The translations under genes and the position numbers were made by a program. Under the pieces are notes generated by a model, which saw nothing but the letters and a program-made list of their open reading frames with translations, was not told the origin of the DNA and did not search any database. From contig CAXBNN010000001.1 in the NCBI GenBank assembly GCA_963977135.1, forward strand, positions 62,001-126,000: a stretch of 64,000 bases of DNA. Direction: 5' to 3'. Numbering within the stretch: the first letter of the stretch is position 1; every line of letters begins with the position of its first letter. This document shows, one piece after another, positions 18,291 through 26,684 of the stretch. The DNA comes from UBA2040 sp963977135. Its GTDB lineage: Bacteria; Bacteroidota; Bacteroidia; Flavobacteriales_D; Crocinitomicaceae.

Positions 18291-19889
18291 TTATTTTAAA
18301 ACAACAAGTTTTTTATTTTCAAAAGTTTCATTTGACAAGAATGTGATAAAATACGTCCCATTTTGTAAAGATATTTGTAAATCTTTCCCTTTAAATTCGT
18401 CTAATTGTGCAATTAATTGGCCGCTTGTACTGTAGATATTAATGTTTTTAATATTTACTTCTTGGTTGAAAGTTATCTGGTTTTGAGTTACAGGGTTCGC
18501 AATAATTATCTTATTGGTCAGTTCATTATCCGAAAGGCTCAACGAATTGCAATTTAAACTTTCTGAATTTTGATTTTCAATAATTCCTTTTCCACTTAAA
18601 TCTTTTCCGATAAATCCTGAATAACTTGATGGATATTTTGTTGCGCGAAAAATAGAATTTGCATCCACAGGAACAATATCGAACTGTTGATATAAACTAT
18701 TGTTTATTCCCACAGGATTTCGGTATGCCCACAAATGCTCTCCTGTTTTTGTGATTTCTGATATTTGACCATTGGAAGTTGTGCAAATAAGTAGGTTGCC
18801 ATTTGGAAGAGATTGCCACCCACTTTTTTTCGATTCGTAAATTACATTACCGAAAGTGGAGCCATTCCATGAATATTCAGCTAAATCAGGAAGAAATTTA
18901 CCAGCATTCATCTCATAATTGAACTGGTTCATTTGTGGTTGAATTAAATCCATGGAGCTATAATCCGGATTCTGGCCTCGTTGATTATTGAATACAGAAA
19001 TTTTTCCAGCATCGGCGTAGGATGAGTCTACCCATTTTGCATCGTGTTGAAGGAATAATGTTTGATCTGAAATGCCACCCTTTCGGTAAACTTGAGGATT
19101 ACCCCATCTCCAAAGAAAATCGCCACCACGATTGGCATTTCCTCCGGTATGACCCGCTGCTTCTAGAGTTGTTGTGCTATGATCAATAATATAAATTTCA
19201 TTCAAGTGGCGCGCAGAAATAATAATTTGATCCAATTCAGCATTGTGATGAATGCTGTTAAGGTGTATCCAATCGGAAATAAGAAGTGCGGGAAAATTAA
19301 CATCTAATAATTCAGGATGATTTTCCACTTGACCGTAATTGTTTTTTGTTGAGTCAAAATCTTGAATTATATGGTCGAAAAATTTCCATTCCCAGACCAA
19401 TTCTACGCTATCTGTGCCAATTGGTTTTAATTCAACAATCTTTTCAAATATTACCACGTTTGTTGATAATGATGGCTTTCTGCCAGCAGCTATTGCCTGT
19501 GAAGTGTCGTATGAGTCTGTGCAAATACAAAGTATGTTGCCGTTTGGAAGAGGCTGAATGTCATGATGTTGTAAATAACCGTTTTGGCTCATTGCATAAG
19601 ACCAAACGGGCTGATTGGCCCAATTTTTAATTTCTAACGAATCAGCCCCAGCTCGCAACAAATTTCCATTGCTCAGGAGATAAGATGTTAAAGCGGGTGA
19701 TTCATTGAACGTCCACTGATTTACTTTTTCTCCACAATTATCTATTAAAAATACATTTCTATTTTTTTCCGGGCTAAAGAGCGTATAGCCTTCACTAGCA
19801 AGCGTGCTCGTTTTTTGAAGTCCAATTGTATTTATCTGTGAAAAGGAAAAATTAATGCAACAAAGAAAGAGTAAGGAGGTTAATTTCAT
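18291..19889 (-). CDS. Secreted arylsulfotransferase-like beta-propeller protein with T9SS type A sorting domain
   Basis: A 532-residue secreted protein with signal peptide ending about residue 17. The propeller body resembles the arylsulfate sulfotransferase (ASST) family: YLLSNGNLLRAG, YLQHHDIQPLPNGNILC, DWIHLNSIHHNAELDQIIISAR, LFLQHDAKW and WQSLPNGNLLICTTSNG. Several His residues sit where ASST uses them. The last ~80 residues form a type A sorting domain (NIKNINIYSTSGQLI, NGTYFITFLSNETFENKKLVVLK), so it should be delivered to the surface by the T9SS. Enzymatic activity is inferred from the family only; many Bacteroidota members are uncharacterised. Confidence 0.85.
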   Translation of the reverse strand: MKLTSLLFLCCINFSFSQINTIGLQKTSTLASEGYTLFSPEKNRNVFLIDNCGEKVNQWTFNESPALTSYLLSNGNLLRAGADSLEIKNWANQPVWSYAMSQNGYLQHHDIQPLPNGNILCICTDSYDTSQAIAAGRKPSLSTNVVIFEKIVELKPIGTDSVELVWEWKFFDHIIQDFDSTKNNYGQVENHPELLDVNFPALLISDWIHLNSIHHNAELDQIIISARHLNEIYIIDHSTTTLEAAGHTGGNANRGGDFLWRWGNPQVYRKGGISDQTLFLQHDAKWVDSSYADAGKISVFNNQRGQNPDYSSMDLIQPQMNQFNYEMNAGKFLPDLAEYSWNGSTFGNVIYESKKSGWQSLPNGNLLICTTSNGQISEITKTGEHLWAYRNPVGINNSLYQQFDIVPVDANSIFRATKYPSSYSGFIGKDLSGKGIIENQNSESLNCNSLSLSDNELTNKIIIANPVTQNQITFNQEVNIKNINIYSTSGQLIAQLDEFKGKDLQISLQNGTYFITFLSNETFENKKLVVLK

Positions 19890-19969
19890 ATAGTTAAATT
19901 AATGTCGGAAATAGTCTGGTGAATATATAAAAAGTAGAATCATATTTCAAATAAAAAGAACAATCAAAA

Positions 19970-20003
19970 AAAATCGTGATGAAATAATTTTCATCACGAT
20001 TTT
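19970..20003 (-). terminator. Strong hairpin terminator for the 20023 gene
   Basis: A perfect 15-bp stem (19970-19984 with 19989-20003) around a TAAT loop, with an A-run on the plus strand that becomes a U-run on the minus transcript. It begins 20 nt after the stop. Confidence 0.88.
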
Positions 20004-20022
20004 AAAATTCATTATTTAAAAT

Positions 20023-21297
20023 TTATGCTTTTCTCTTATCGTCTACTTCAACTTCCGCCATTTCATCCGATTTGTATTCACCCGCATCCAATTTTGTTTT
20101 AATTTTCTTGAATGTTTCAACGGTGTAATTTACATCTTCGATAGTATGAACTGCAGTTGGAATCAAACGCAACATAATCACATCTTTAGGGACAACTGGG
20201 TATATTACAATTGAACAGAAGATATTATAGTTCTCACGCAAATCGAAAGTTAAGTTTGTCGCTTCAGCTAAATCACCTTTCATGAATACAGGAGTCACAA
20301 CAGAATTTGCTTCACCTAAATCGAAACCTGCTTCGCTTAATCCTTTTTTCAAGCTACTAGCAATATTCCAAAGTTGATCTTTAATTTCAGGTCTTGTTCT
20401 CAACATTTCAAGACGTTTACGCGCGCCAACTGTAATTGTCATCGGTAAGGCCTTCGCATACATTTGTGAACGCATGTTGTAACGGAAGTATTCAACAATA
20501 CTTTCGTTTGCACAAAGGAAACCTCCTACAGAAGCCATTGCTTTTGCAAAAGTTCCAAATAATACGTCTATTTCTTTTTGAATTCCTTGCTCTTCACCAG
20601 CACCTTGACCAGTTTTTCCTAAAGTTCCGAAACCGTGTGCGTCATCAACGAAAAGACGGAAATCATATTTACCCGATTTACGGAATTCAACGATTTCTTT
20701 TAATTTCCCTTGATCACCCGCCATTCCGAAAACACCTTCAGTAATAACAAGGATTCCGCCACCAGTAGTTTCAGCCAAACGCGTAGCATTCGTCATTTGT
20801 TTATCGAAGCTCTCCATGTCGTTATGTTTGAAAACAAAACGTTTTCCATTGTGAAGGCGCATTCCGTCCAAAATACATGCATGAGATTCGCTATCGTAAA
20901 CGATAATATCACTTCTATCAACCAAGCAGTCGATAGCTGAAACCATTCCTTGGTAACCGAAATTCAACAAAATTGAATCTTCGAAACCCATGAAATCAGC
21001 GATTTCGTTTTCTAATTTCTCGTGTTCTGAAGTCTGACCTGTCATCATTCTGGCACCCATTGGGTAAGCCAAACCGTACTGTTGTGCTGCTTCAGCATCT
21101 GCTTTACGTACTTCAGGGTGATTCGCTAAACCTAAGTAGTTGTTCAATGACCAAACCAAACATTCTTTTCCTCGGAAAATCATTTTGTTTCCTAATTCAC
21201 CTTCTAATTTTGGAAAGGTAAAATAGCCATGAACGCCTTTTGAATACTGTCCAATTGGACCTCTATTTTTTTTAATTTTTTCGAATATGTCTGCCAT
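20023..21297 (-). CDS. Alpha-oxoamine synthase, serine palmitoyltransferase / cysteate acyltransferase-like
   Basis: A 424-residue PLP enzyme of the BioF/KBL/SPT family. Seen: NNYLGLA (52-58), cofactor loop DDAHGFGTLG (218-227) and Schiff-base Lys252 in TFAKAMASVGG. The longer N-terminal extension (KGVHGYFTFPKLEG) and Glu/Lys-rich tail are unlike BioF. In Bacteroidota this subfamily condenses acyl groups with serine (sphingolipids) or cysteate (sulfonolipids used by gliding bacteria). Both are established for the phylum, but I cannot decide between them from sequence. It is monocistronic with its own promoter and a strong terminator. Confidence 0.85.
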   Translation of the reverse strand: MADIFEKIKKNRGPIGQYSKGVHGYFTFPKLEGELGNKMIFRGKECLVWSLNNYLGLANHPEVRKADAEAAQQYGLAYPMGARMMTGQTSEHEKLENEIADFMGFEDSILLNFGYQGMVSAIDCLVDRSDIIVYDSESHACILDGMRLHNGKRFVFKHNDMESFDKQMTNATRLAETTGGGILVITEGVFGMAGDQGKLKEIVEFRKSGKYDFRLFVDDAHGFGTLGKTGQGAGEEQGIQKEIDVLFGTFAKAMASVGGFLCANESIVEYFRYNMRSQMYAKALPMTITVGARKRLEMLRTRPEIKDQLWNIASSLKKGLSEAGFDLGEANSVVTPVFMKGDLAEATNLTFDLRENYNIFCSIVIYPVVPKDVIMLRLIPTAVHTIEDVNYTVETFKKIKTKLDAGEYKSDEMAEVEVDDKRKA

Positions 21298-21353
21298 ACG
21301 AGTTGTTTTGGGTAATAAACTTTTACATCTATATAACCTTAGTTTTTAGACTG

Positions 21354-21361
21354 CAAAGATA
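21354..21361 (-). promoter_or_regulatory. Candidate -7 element for the SPT-like gene
   Basis: TATCTTTG on the minus strand, an exact TAnnTTTG match, giving a leader of roughly 50 nt before the ATG ending at 21297. Confidence 0.5.
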
Positions 21362-21434
21362 ATAGTATTTATCATGACAAGAAAATTATTTATGAATGGT
21401 TTAACATTTGAAAACTTTGTTTTGTTCTAAGAAG

Positions 21435-21971
21435 TTACAAATAGCGCTCTTTAATAATCTTCTCATGATGCATTACGTGCCCAACCATGATCCAACCAGC
21501 ACTTCTTGCCGAGAACGGTTGACCATTGGCTTTACCAACAAAATCTAAGTTTTTTTCACCCATTCCATCATAAAGAATGTTTGTCGCCAAGCGAACAATA
21601 TCAAACTCATGGATGAGGTCGTCGACACTTCGGTTATCTAAATTGGAATATTGCTCGTAAGCATTTTCGTCGAAACCAGGCAAATCCGTTTCATCGTGTC
21701 GAGAGTGACGCAAAGCTCTGTATTGGAAAATTCGTTCGGTATCCAAAACATGTGAAACAACACCTTTTAATGTCCATTTATTTTCACCGTAACGGTAATT
21801 CCATTTATCCTCAGGGATAGATTTTAAGAAATTAATAAAATCATGTCTATTTTCCTCCAAAGCAAAGAGTAGATTATCATATTTCACAACATATTTAAAA
21901 TAGCTATCATTTGCCCACTTTGGTGCGTGATCTGGATTTGGCTGTCCAGAGAAGATTTTTTTTTCTATCAT
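21435..21971 (-). CDS. DinB-family protein (DinB_2-type four-helix bundle)
   Basis: A 178-residue putative metal-dependent thiol transferase-like protein of the DinB/YfiT superfamily. Family motifs: NKWTLKGVVSHVLDTERIF, with the first metal His in SHV, and the C-terminal GHVMHHEKIIKERYL, which supplies the remaining His ligands. Substrate unknown. It lies downstream of the M28 peptidase on the same strand, separated by a 74-nt gap filled mostly by a family B repeat. Confidence 0.88.
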   Translation of the reverse strand: MIEKKIFSGQPNPDHAPKWANDSYFKYVVKYDNLLFALEENRHDFINFLKSIPEDKWNYRYGENKWTLKGVVSHVLDTERIFQYRALRHSRHDETDLPGFDENAYEQYSNLDNRSVDDLIHEFDIVRLATNILYDGMGEKNLDFVGKANGQPFSARSAGWIMVGHVMHHEKIIKERYL

Positions 21972-22045
21972 AATTTTATTTTTCTGTCTTCTAAACTCTC
22001 ACATCTAGAATCTATAGTCTAAAGTCTACAGTCTGATGTCTCAGT
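21972..22045 (-). repeat. Family B word-like repeat (copy after the M28 peptidase stop)
   Basis: Read on the minus strand it starts 3 nt after the peptidase stop with GAGACATCAGAC, the same 12-mer that starts 4 nt after the GNAT stop at 61609. It continues as variants of GTAGACTTTAGACTATAGA. It fills most of the gap to the DinB gene. Confidence 0.6.
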
Positions 22046-23404
22046 TTACAGACGATTATCAAGTAGATAAATAAGTGATGCAACCGAAGCACATCCCAAT
22101 TCCAATTCGCGTTTATTCACATTCTCAAAAACATCACTTTCTGCGTGATGGAAATCGAAATAGCGCTGAGAATCGACCGAAAAGCCGAATAATGGAATGC
22201 CTTCGTATTGTTTTTTCAGAGGGTTGATATCGACACCTCCATATCCTTTTTCAAATTGATTGACGAAATAAGGTGCGAAAAGAGGAGCAAAGCTTTGAAG
22301 CAATTTTAAAGTTTCATCTGATCCATCCAAATCGAAGCCTCTTGGAGAAAATCCTCCACGGTCGCTTTCAATAGCTGCAATTTGCTTTTCATTTTTCTCC
22401 TTCGTCCAAGTGGCATAGGTTTCACCTCCTCGATTGCCATTTTCCTCGTTCATAAAGAAAACCAATCGAAGGGTATGTTTTGGTTTGTAATTTAATGTTT
22501 TCAAAACCCGAAGTGCTTCTAAATTATGAATTACGCCAGCTCCGTCATCGTGAGCACCTTCTCCTGTATCCCAAGAATCAATGTGACCACCAAAGGTGAT
22601 TATTTCATTTGGAAATTGACTTCCAACGAGTTCAGCTATAATATTATATGAAGTTACATCAGGATAATTTTGACAATCCATTTCTAGAATCAATGTGCAT
22701 TTTCCTTTTTTCAATTCAGTTGAAAGCAATTCGCAATCTTTCGTCGAAAGCGCAGCAGCTGGAATTTTTGTCACATCATCTTCATAGTGCATTGAGCCAG
22801 TATGCGGATGATCGTCAATTGGCATAGCAAGCGAACGTATAACGACCGCTTTCGCTCCCAGTCTAGAAGCTTCAACAGCACCATTTCCTCGTATAGGATA
22901 ACAGGCTCCATAAGCTCGAAAAGTTGAGATTTGAGCTGCGTCCATCGGTTGATTTAAGAAAACAATTTTGCCTTTTACAGAGGCAGGTGAAGCTTTTTTT
23001 AGAGCATCCATCGAAGTAAATTCTATAACCTCTCCTTCCAAAACTCCATCCGTAGCAATAGATCCACCCAATGCTAGAACTTTAATTTTTCGTAATGCAC
23101 CTTTGCTATCTTTGAAATAAGCACTTTCTTTTGTTCCCCGTTCCCAATGCGGAACTTTAATTTCTTGCAAATAAACTTTGTCGAAATTATAGGATTTCAT
23201 TTTTGCTTCACTCCAATAAACGGCCATTTCTGCCGCTGCGGAACCTGAAATTCGAGCACCAACGTCTTTACAGAGTGAACGCAAATCTTCGTGAGCCTTT
23301 CCTTTTAAGAGAGCTTCGTCGTAAATTTTACGAATGAAAGTGGAATCGTTTTGAGCAAAAATTGAATTGCAGCACAGAATAAAAATGAAAAGGAGTTTAA
23401 ACAT
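22046..23404 (-). CDS. Secreted M28-family metallopeptidase (carboxypeptidase Q-like, with PA insert)
   Basis: A 452-residue zinc aminopeptidase/dipeptidase. The signal peptide ends about residue 17 (SIFAQ). A protease-associated insert spans about 120-250. The M28 core has co-catalytic zinc ligands in GGHIDSWDTGEGAHDDGAG (His and Asp), FMNEENGNRGG (catalytic Glu pair), ESDRGG, and a final His in DFHHAESD. It is likely periplasmic or exported and involved in peptide use. No sorting domain is present, so export is probably Sec-only. Confidence 0.93.
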   Translation of the reverse strand: MFKLLFIFILCCNSIFAQNDSTFIRKIYDEALLKGKAHEDLRSLCKDVGARISGSAAAEMAVYWSEAKMKSYNFDKVYLQEIKVPHWERGTKESAYFKDSKGALRKIKVLALGGSIATDGVLEGEVIEFTSMDALKKASPASVKGKIVFLNQPMDAAQISTFRAYGACYPIRGNGAVEASRLGAKAVVIRSLAMPIDDHPHTGSMHYEDDVTKIPAAALSTKDCELLSTELKKGKCTLILEMDCQNYPDVTSYNIIAELVGSQFPNEIITFGGHIDSWDTGEGAHDDGAGVIHNLEALRVLKTLNYKPKHTLRLVFFMNEENGNRGGETYATWTKEKNEKQIAAIESDRGGFSPRGFDLDGSDETLKLLQSFAPLFAPYFVNQFEKGYGGVDINPLKKQYEGIPLFGFSVDSQRYFDFHHAESDVFENVNKRELELGCASVASLIYLLDNRL

Positions 23405-23556
23405 TTTAAGAATTTGAATTGATTGAAGGTAAATTTAATGAATTGAATTCAATTCCGTTTGAATGTCTAACTTTTTGCTGAATCTTCTAGTTTTGATATG
23501 TCGAACTTGACATTTTCTACAAACCAAAGACATGGGTAAATTGGATGTTGCGTTCT

Positions 23557-24108
23557 TTATCTTTTGCGTTCGTCGCTGCTGAGAATACCGAATGAATATC
23601 CATCTGACCAGCCAGAATCTAAAGGTAAAATTTTTCGAGCCATTCCTTCTCGAGTCATTCCGACTTTTTCTAGGACTCTAACGGAAGCAAGATTCTCAAC
23701 TGCACAGCCAGCTTCAACTCGGTGTAATTTCATTTCGTCGAAGCAATAATCTAAAACGCAATGAACAGATTCAGTGGCCAAACCCTTCCCCCAAAAATCC
23801 GGATGAAATTTATACCAGACTTCAGCTCTTTGTTGTTTAGGTCGTCCAAGAAAAAGTCCAAACATGCCGATGAATTTACCTGTTCGTTTTTCTTCAATAG
23901 CAAACGTATAGTTTTGAAAAGGTTCTTTTTTATTGTCTTTTATTCGATCTTTTAGGATGGATTTTGTAACCGAAATATTAGCAGGTATTCCCAAAGTATT
24001 GAATTTTTCAACCTCAGGTATTGAACTAAGTTTATGCATATCAGATAAATCTGATTTTTTAATGGGTCTTAGTAATAAATGAGGAGAGCTGAGAATTATA
24101 GAAGTCAT
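23557..24108 (-). CDS. GNAT N-acetyltransferase, RimJ/RimL-like
   Basis: A 183-residue acetyltransferase of the Acetyltransf_3 type. Seen: LLLRPIKKSDLSDMHKL at the N-terminus, the motif WYKFHPDFWGKGLATESVHCVLDYCFDEM (split acetyl-CoA loop GKGLATE) and the RVLEKVGM motif with REGMARK. The substrate may be a protein N-terminus or a small amine. The gene starts 10 nt after the 24119 gene's stop and may be co-transcribed with it. Confidence 0.9.
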   Translation of the reverse strand: MTSIILSSPHLLLRPIKKSDLSDMHKLSSIPEVEKFNTLGIPANISVTKSILKDRIKDNKKEPFQNYTFAIEEKRTGKFIGMFGLFLGRPKQQRAEVWYKFHPDFWGKGLATESVHCVLDYCFDEMKLHRVEAGCAVENLASVRVLEKVGMTREGMARKILPLDSGWSDGYSFGILSSDERKR

Positions 24109-24118
24109 CTAGTTGAAA

Positions 24119-25387
24119 TTATTGAACCACAACTTCTTTAACGACTATTTCGTCCTTAGATTTTACTTGAACGTAATAAAAACCTGCGTTCAGTTTCGAA
24201 ACGTTTATCTTCTGTTGTTTAGATGTAAACTCTGAAACAAAAACTATTCTTCCTTGTGCATCGACGATTTCAATTTTTTCGGCTGGAATATTTCCGAGTT
24301 CAATTGTGAATTCACCTTTATTAGGATTTGGGAAAATTTCAAAGTGGGGGTTCGGCTTATTTGGGTAAAGCCCCAATTGAGACAAATCTTGATTTACCAC
24401 AATATATCCATTTTGACCAACGGCAAAAACCACAGAATCTCCGTATGAGTCAATATCTCTTATGCTTTCTGCAACATTTTCATAAGACCAATTTGTTATT
24501 GAACCATGGCTTTGGTAAATCATACCTGGATCTATTCCGGCAGTGGTTAAATAATTTTCACCACCAATGTAAATATTACCATTACCTGCTTTTTTCGAAG
24601 CAAACATATTTGGATAAAAGAATGTAGCTGAGGTCATCTCATCTTGCCATGTCAGACCACCATCGTAAGAAATCAATACACCAAAAGTGCCTAGAGAAGG
24701 TGAAGTATAAGTTGCTAAAATAGTGTCCGTGGTGTAGAAAAGAACTGAGGTCATTGAATCCAAAGAAGTTAGACTATTCGGAATGGTGTCCCAATTATCA
24801 CCGCCATCTGTTGTTTTAAAAAAGTATTGATCCGAGCTTGAAGCCATACCTAGGTTGTTGTCAAAAAAATCAAAATTCGTTATTTGTCCACCTTGAGTAA
24901 TGTAGAGTGGCGTTATGTTGGTTTCTTTCCAAATTGTATCCAATTTATTGATAATCTCACCTGAAAAACAGCCTGAACCTCCTAGGAATCCCTTATTTTC
25001 GTTGAAGAAATACATGTTCGTGTTGTAGCAAGCGTATATTTGATCGAATGCCGACCAAGTCAAACCTCCATCCGTTGTTTTGAATGTGCCAGAATAAGGT
25101 CCAACGGTTAAAAAACCTGTTGTTTCTGAAACAAATTTTAAATCAACAATGCTATTGCCACTAGGGAAAAAGCTTATGCCAGAAAAGGTTATTTGCGACC
25201 ATGTTTGTCCGCCGTCTGTAGTTTTCAAAAGCAAACTATCTTCTCCACCAATATAACCAACGGTACTTGAAGGGAAACTGATAGCAGTTAAATTTTTCGT
25301 TGTTCCCGATGGAATTTGCGTCCAAGTTTGAGCAAATAAGAATGAAGGAGAAATCAAAGTAAGAAAAATTACAAATGACTTTAGCAT
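24119..25387 (-). CDS. Secreted Ycf48/BNR-repeat beta-propeller protein with T9SS type A sorting domain
   Basis: A 422-residue protein with signal peptide ending LFAQ. Repeated sialidase/Ycf48-type blades contain LLKTTDGGQTWSQI, FKTTDGGLTWSAF, FFKTTDGGDNWDTI and ISYDGGLTWQDE. The C-terminal type A sorting domain is FEIFPNPNKGEFTIEL ... GRIVFV ... NAGFYYVQVKS ending in VVVQ. It is expected on the cell surface via the T9SS; molecular function is unknown. A near-consensus -7 element (TATCTTTA, minus, 25404-25411) lies 16 nt upstream and is divergent from ychF. Confidence 0.88.
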   Translation of the reverse strand: MLKSFVIFLTLISPSFLFAQTWTQIPSGTTKNLTAISFPSSTVGYIGGEDSLLLKTTDGGQTWSQITFSGISFFPSGNSIVDLKFVSETTGFLTVGPYSGTFKTTDGGLTWSAFDQIYACYNTNMYFFNENKGFLGGSGCFSGEIINKLDTIWKETNITPLYITQGGQITNFDFFDNNLGMASSSDQYFFKTTDGGDNWDTIPNSLTSLDSMTSVLFYTTDTILATYTSPSLGTFGVLISYDGGLTWQDEMTSATFFYPNMFASKKAGNGNIYIGGENYLTTAGIDPGMIYQSHGSITNWSYENVAESIRDIDSYGDSVVFAVGQNGYIVVNQDLSQLGLYPNKPNPHFEIFPNPNKGEFTIELGNIPAEKIEIVDAQGRIVFVSEFTSKQQKINVSKLNAGFYYVQVKSKDEIVVKEVVVQ

Positions 25388-25448
25388 AGAATTTTATTTA
25401 CCTTAAAGATAGACAAGTCTGATTAATCTACCAAAACGAAACTTTCCC

Positions 25449-25456
25449 TATCTTTG
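25449..25456 (+). promoter_or_regulatory. Candidate ychF -7 element
   Basis: TATCTTTG, an exact TAnnTTTG match, 17 nt before ATG 25474. No clear -33 TTG seen. Confidence 0.5.
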
Positions 25457-25473
25457 CACAAAATTTTACATCC

Positions 25474-26571
25474 ATGGCTTTAAAATGCGGAATTGTTGGT
25501 CTTCCTAATGTTGGTAAATCAACTTTATTCAATTGTTTATCTAGTGCAAAGGCACAATCAGCAAATTTTCCTTTTTGTACAATCGAACCAAATATTGGTA
25601 CGATATCGGTTCCAGACCCGCGTTTGCAAAAATTGGAAAGCATAGTAAATCCAGAAAGAGTAGTGCCAACAACAATGGAAATTGTTGATATTGCTGGATT
25701 GGTAAAAGGAGCATCGAAAGGTGAAGGATTGGGAAATCAGTTCTTAGCAAATATTCGTGAAACGGATGCTATTATTCATGTTGTGCGTTGTTTTGCAGAT
25801 GATAATATCATTCACGTAGATGGAAATGTAAATCCAGTTCGCGATAAAGAGGTTATTGACATGGAGTTGCAATTGAAAGATTTGGAATCTATCGAGAAGA
25901 AAATAAGTTCTTTGGCACGTGTTTTAAAGTCTGGAGATAAAGACATTATCAAAGAACATGACATCGCTCAGAAAATAAAATCGCATTTGGAAGAAGGTAA
26001 ATCTGTTCGCGCTATGGATTTCGATGATAAAGAAATGGCAATCGTGAAATCATTTCATTTGATTACAGCAAAACCAGTTTTGTACTTGTGCAATGTAGAA
26101 GAAAGCGCAGTGAAAACAGGAAATGAATTTGTAGATCAGTTAAAAGCATCCGTTAAAGATGAGAACGCTGAGGTATTAGTTATTGGAGCTAAAATTGAAG
26201 CAGATATCAACGAATTGGATACTTACGAAGAACGAGAAATGTTCTTGGAGGAACTTGGTTTAGAAGAACCTGGCGTTAATCGTTTGATTCGCCAAGCATA
26301 TAGCTTATTGAATTTACAAACGTATTTCACGGCAGGTGTAAAAGAAGTTCGCGCTTGGACGATTGAAAAAGGAATGACAGCGCCGCAAGCGGCTGGAGTT
26401 ATTCACACAGATTTCGAAAAAGGATTTATCCGTGCTGAAGTAATGAAATACGAAGATTTCACAACCTTAGGTTCTGAAGCTGCGGTTAAAGAAGCAGGGA
26501 AATTCAAAGTTGAAGGAAAAGAATACATTGTTAACGACGGCGATGTGATGCATTTCCGTTTTAACGTGTAA
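25474..26571 (+). CDS. ychF: Ribosome-associated ATPase YchF (OLA1 family)
   Basis: A 365-residue P-loop ATPase of the Obg-related family that binds ribosomes and influences translation and stress responses. Walker A GLPNVGKST (9-17), G3 DIAGLVKGAS, and the NxxE variant of G4 (LCNVEE), which explains ATP rather than GTP preference. The C-terminal TGS domain has YFTAGVKEVRAWTIEKG and ends in DVMHFRFNV. Length is standard. Its TAA stop begins a family A repeat. Confidence 0.97.
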   Translation: MALKCGIVGLPNVGKSTLFNCLSSAKAQSANFPFCTIEPNIGTISVPDPRLQKLESIVNPERVVPTTMEIVDIAGLVKGASKGEGLGNQFLANIRETDAIIHVVRCFADDNIIHVDGNVNPVRDKEVIDMELQLKDLESIEKKISSLARVLKSGDKDIIKEHDIAQKIKSHLEEGKSVRAMDFDDKEMAIVKSFHLITAKPVLYLCNVEESAVKTGNEFVDQLKASVKDENAEVLVIGAKIEADINELDTYEEREMFLEELGLEEPGVNRLIRQAYSLLNLQTYFTAGVKEVRAWTIEKGMTAPQAAGVIHTDFEKGFIRAEVMKYEDFTTLGSEAAVKEAGKFKVEGKEYIVNDGDVMHFRFNV

Positions 26572-26640
26572 TCAATTCAACTACGAATTGCGAATTGGGG
26601 AATACTTGTAATTCGTAATTCCCACATTCGTAATTGAATT
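26569..26640 (+). repeat. Family A stop-codon repeat (copy 2, extended)
   Basis: It begins with TAATCAATT, which includes the ychF stop codon and is identical to the ispF copy. It continues as alternating CGAATTG / GTAATTC words with roughly 8-nt spacing. The words GAATT and AATTC alternate so that parts are mutually inverted and can fold back. Confidence 0.55.
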
Positions 26641-26648
26641 ATTCTGGT

Positions 26649-26656
26649 TAACTTTG
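26649..26656 (+). promoter_or_regulatory. Candidate fumarylacetoacetase -7 element
   Basis: TAACTTTG, an exact TAnnTTTG match, 28 nt before ATG 26685. Confidence 0.48.
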
Positions 26657-26684
26657 TTAGAAACGAATAATAGCAAAGAATACC

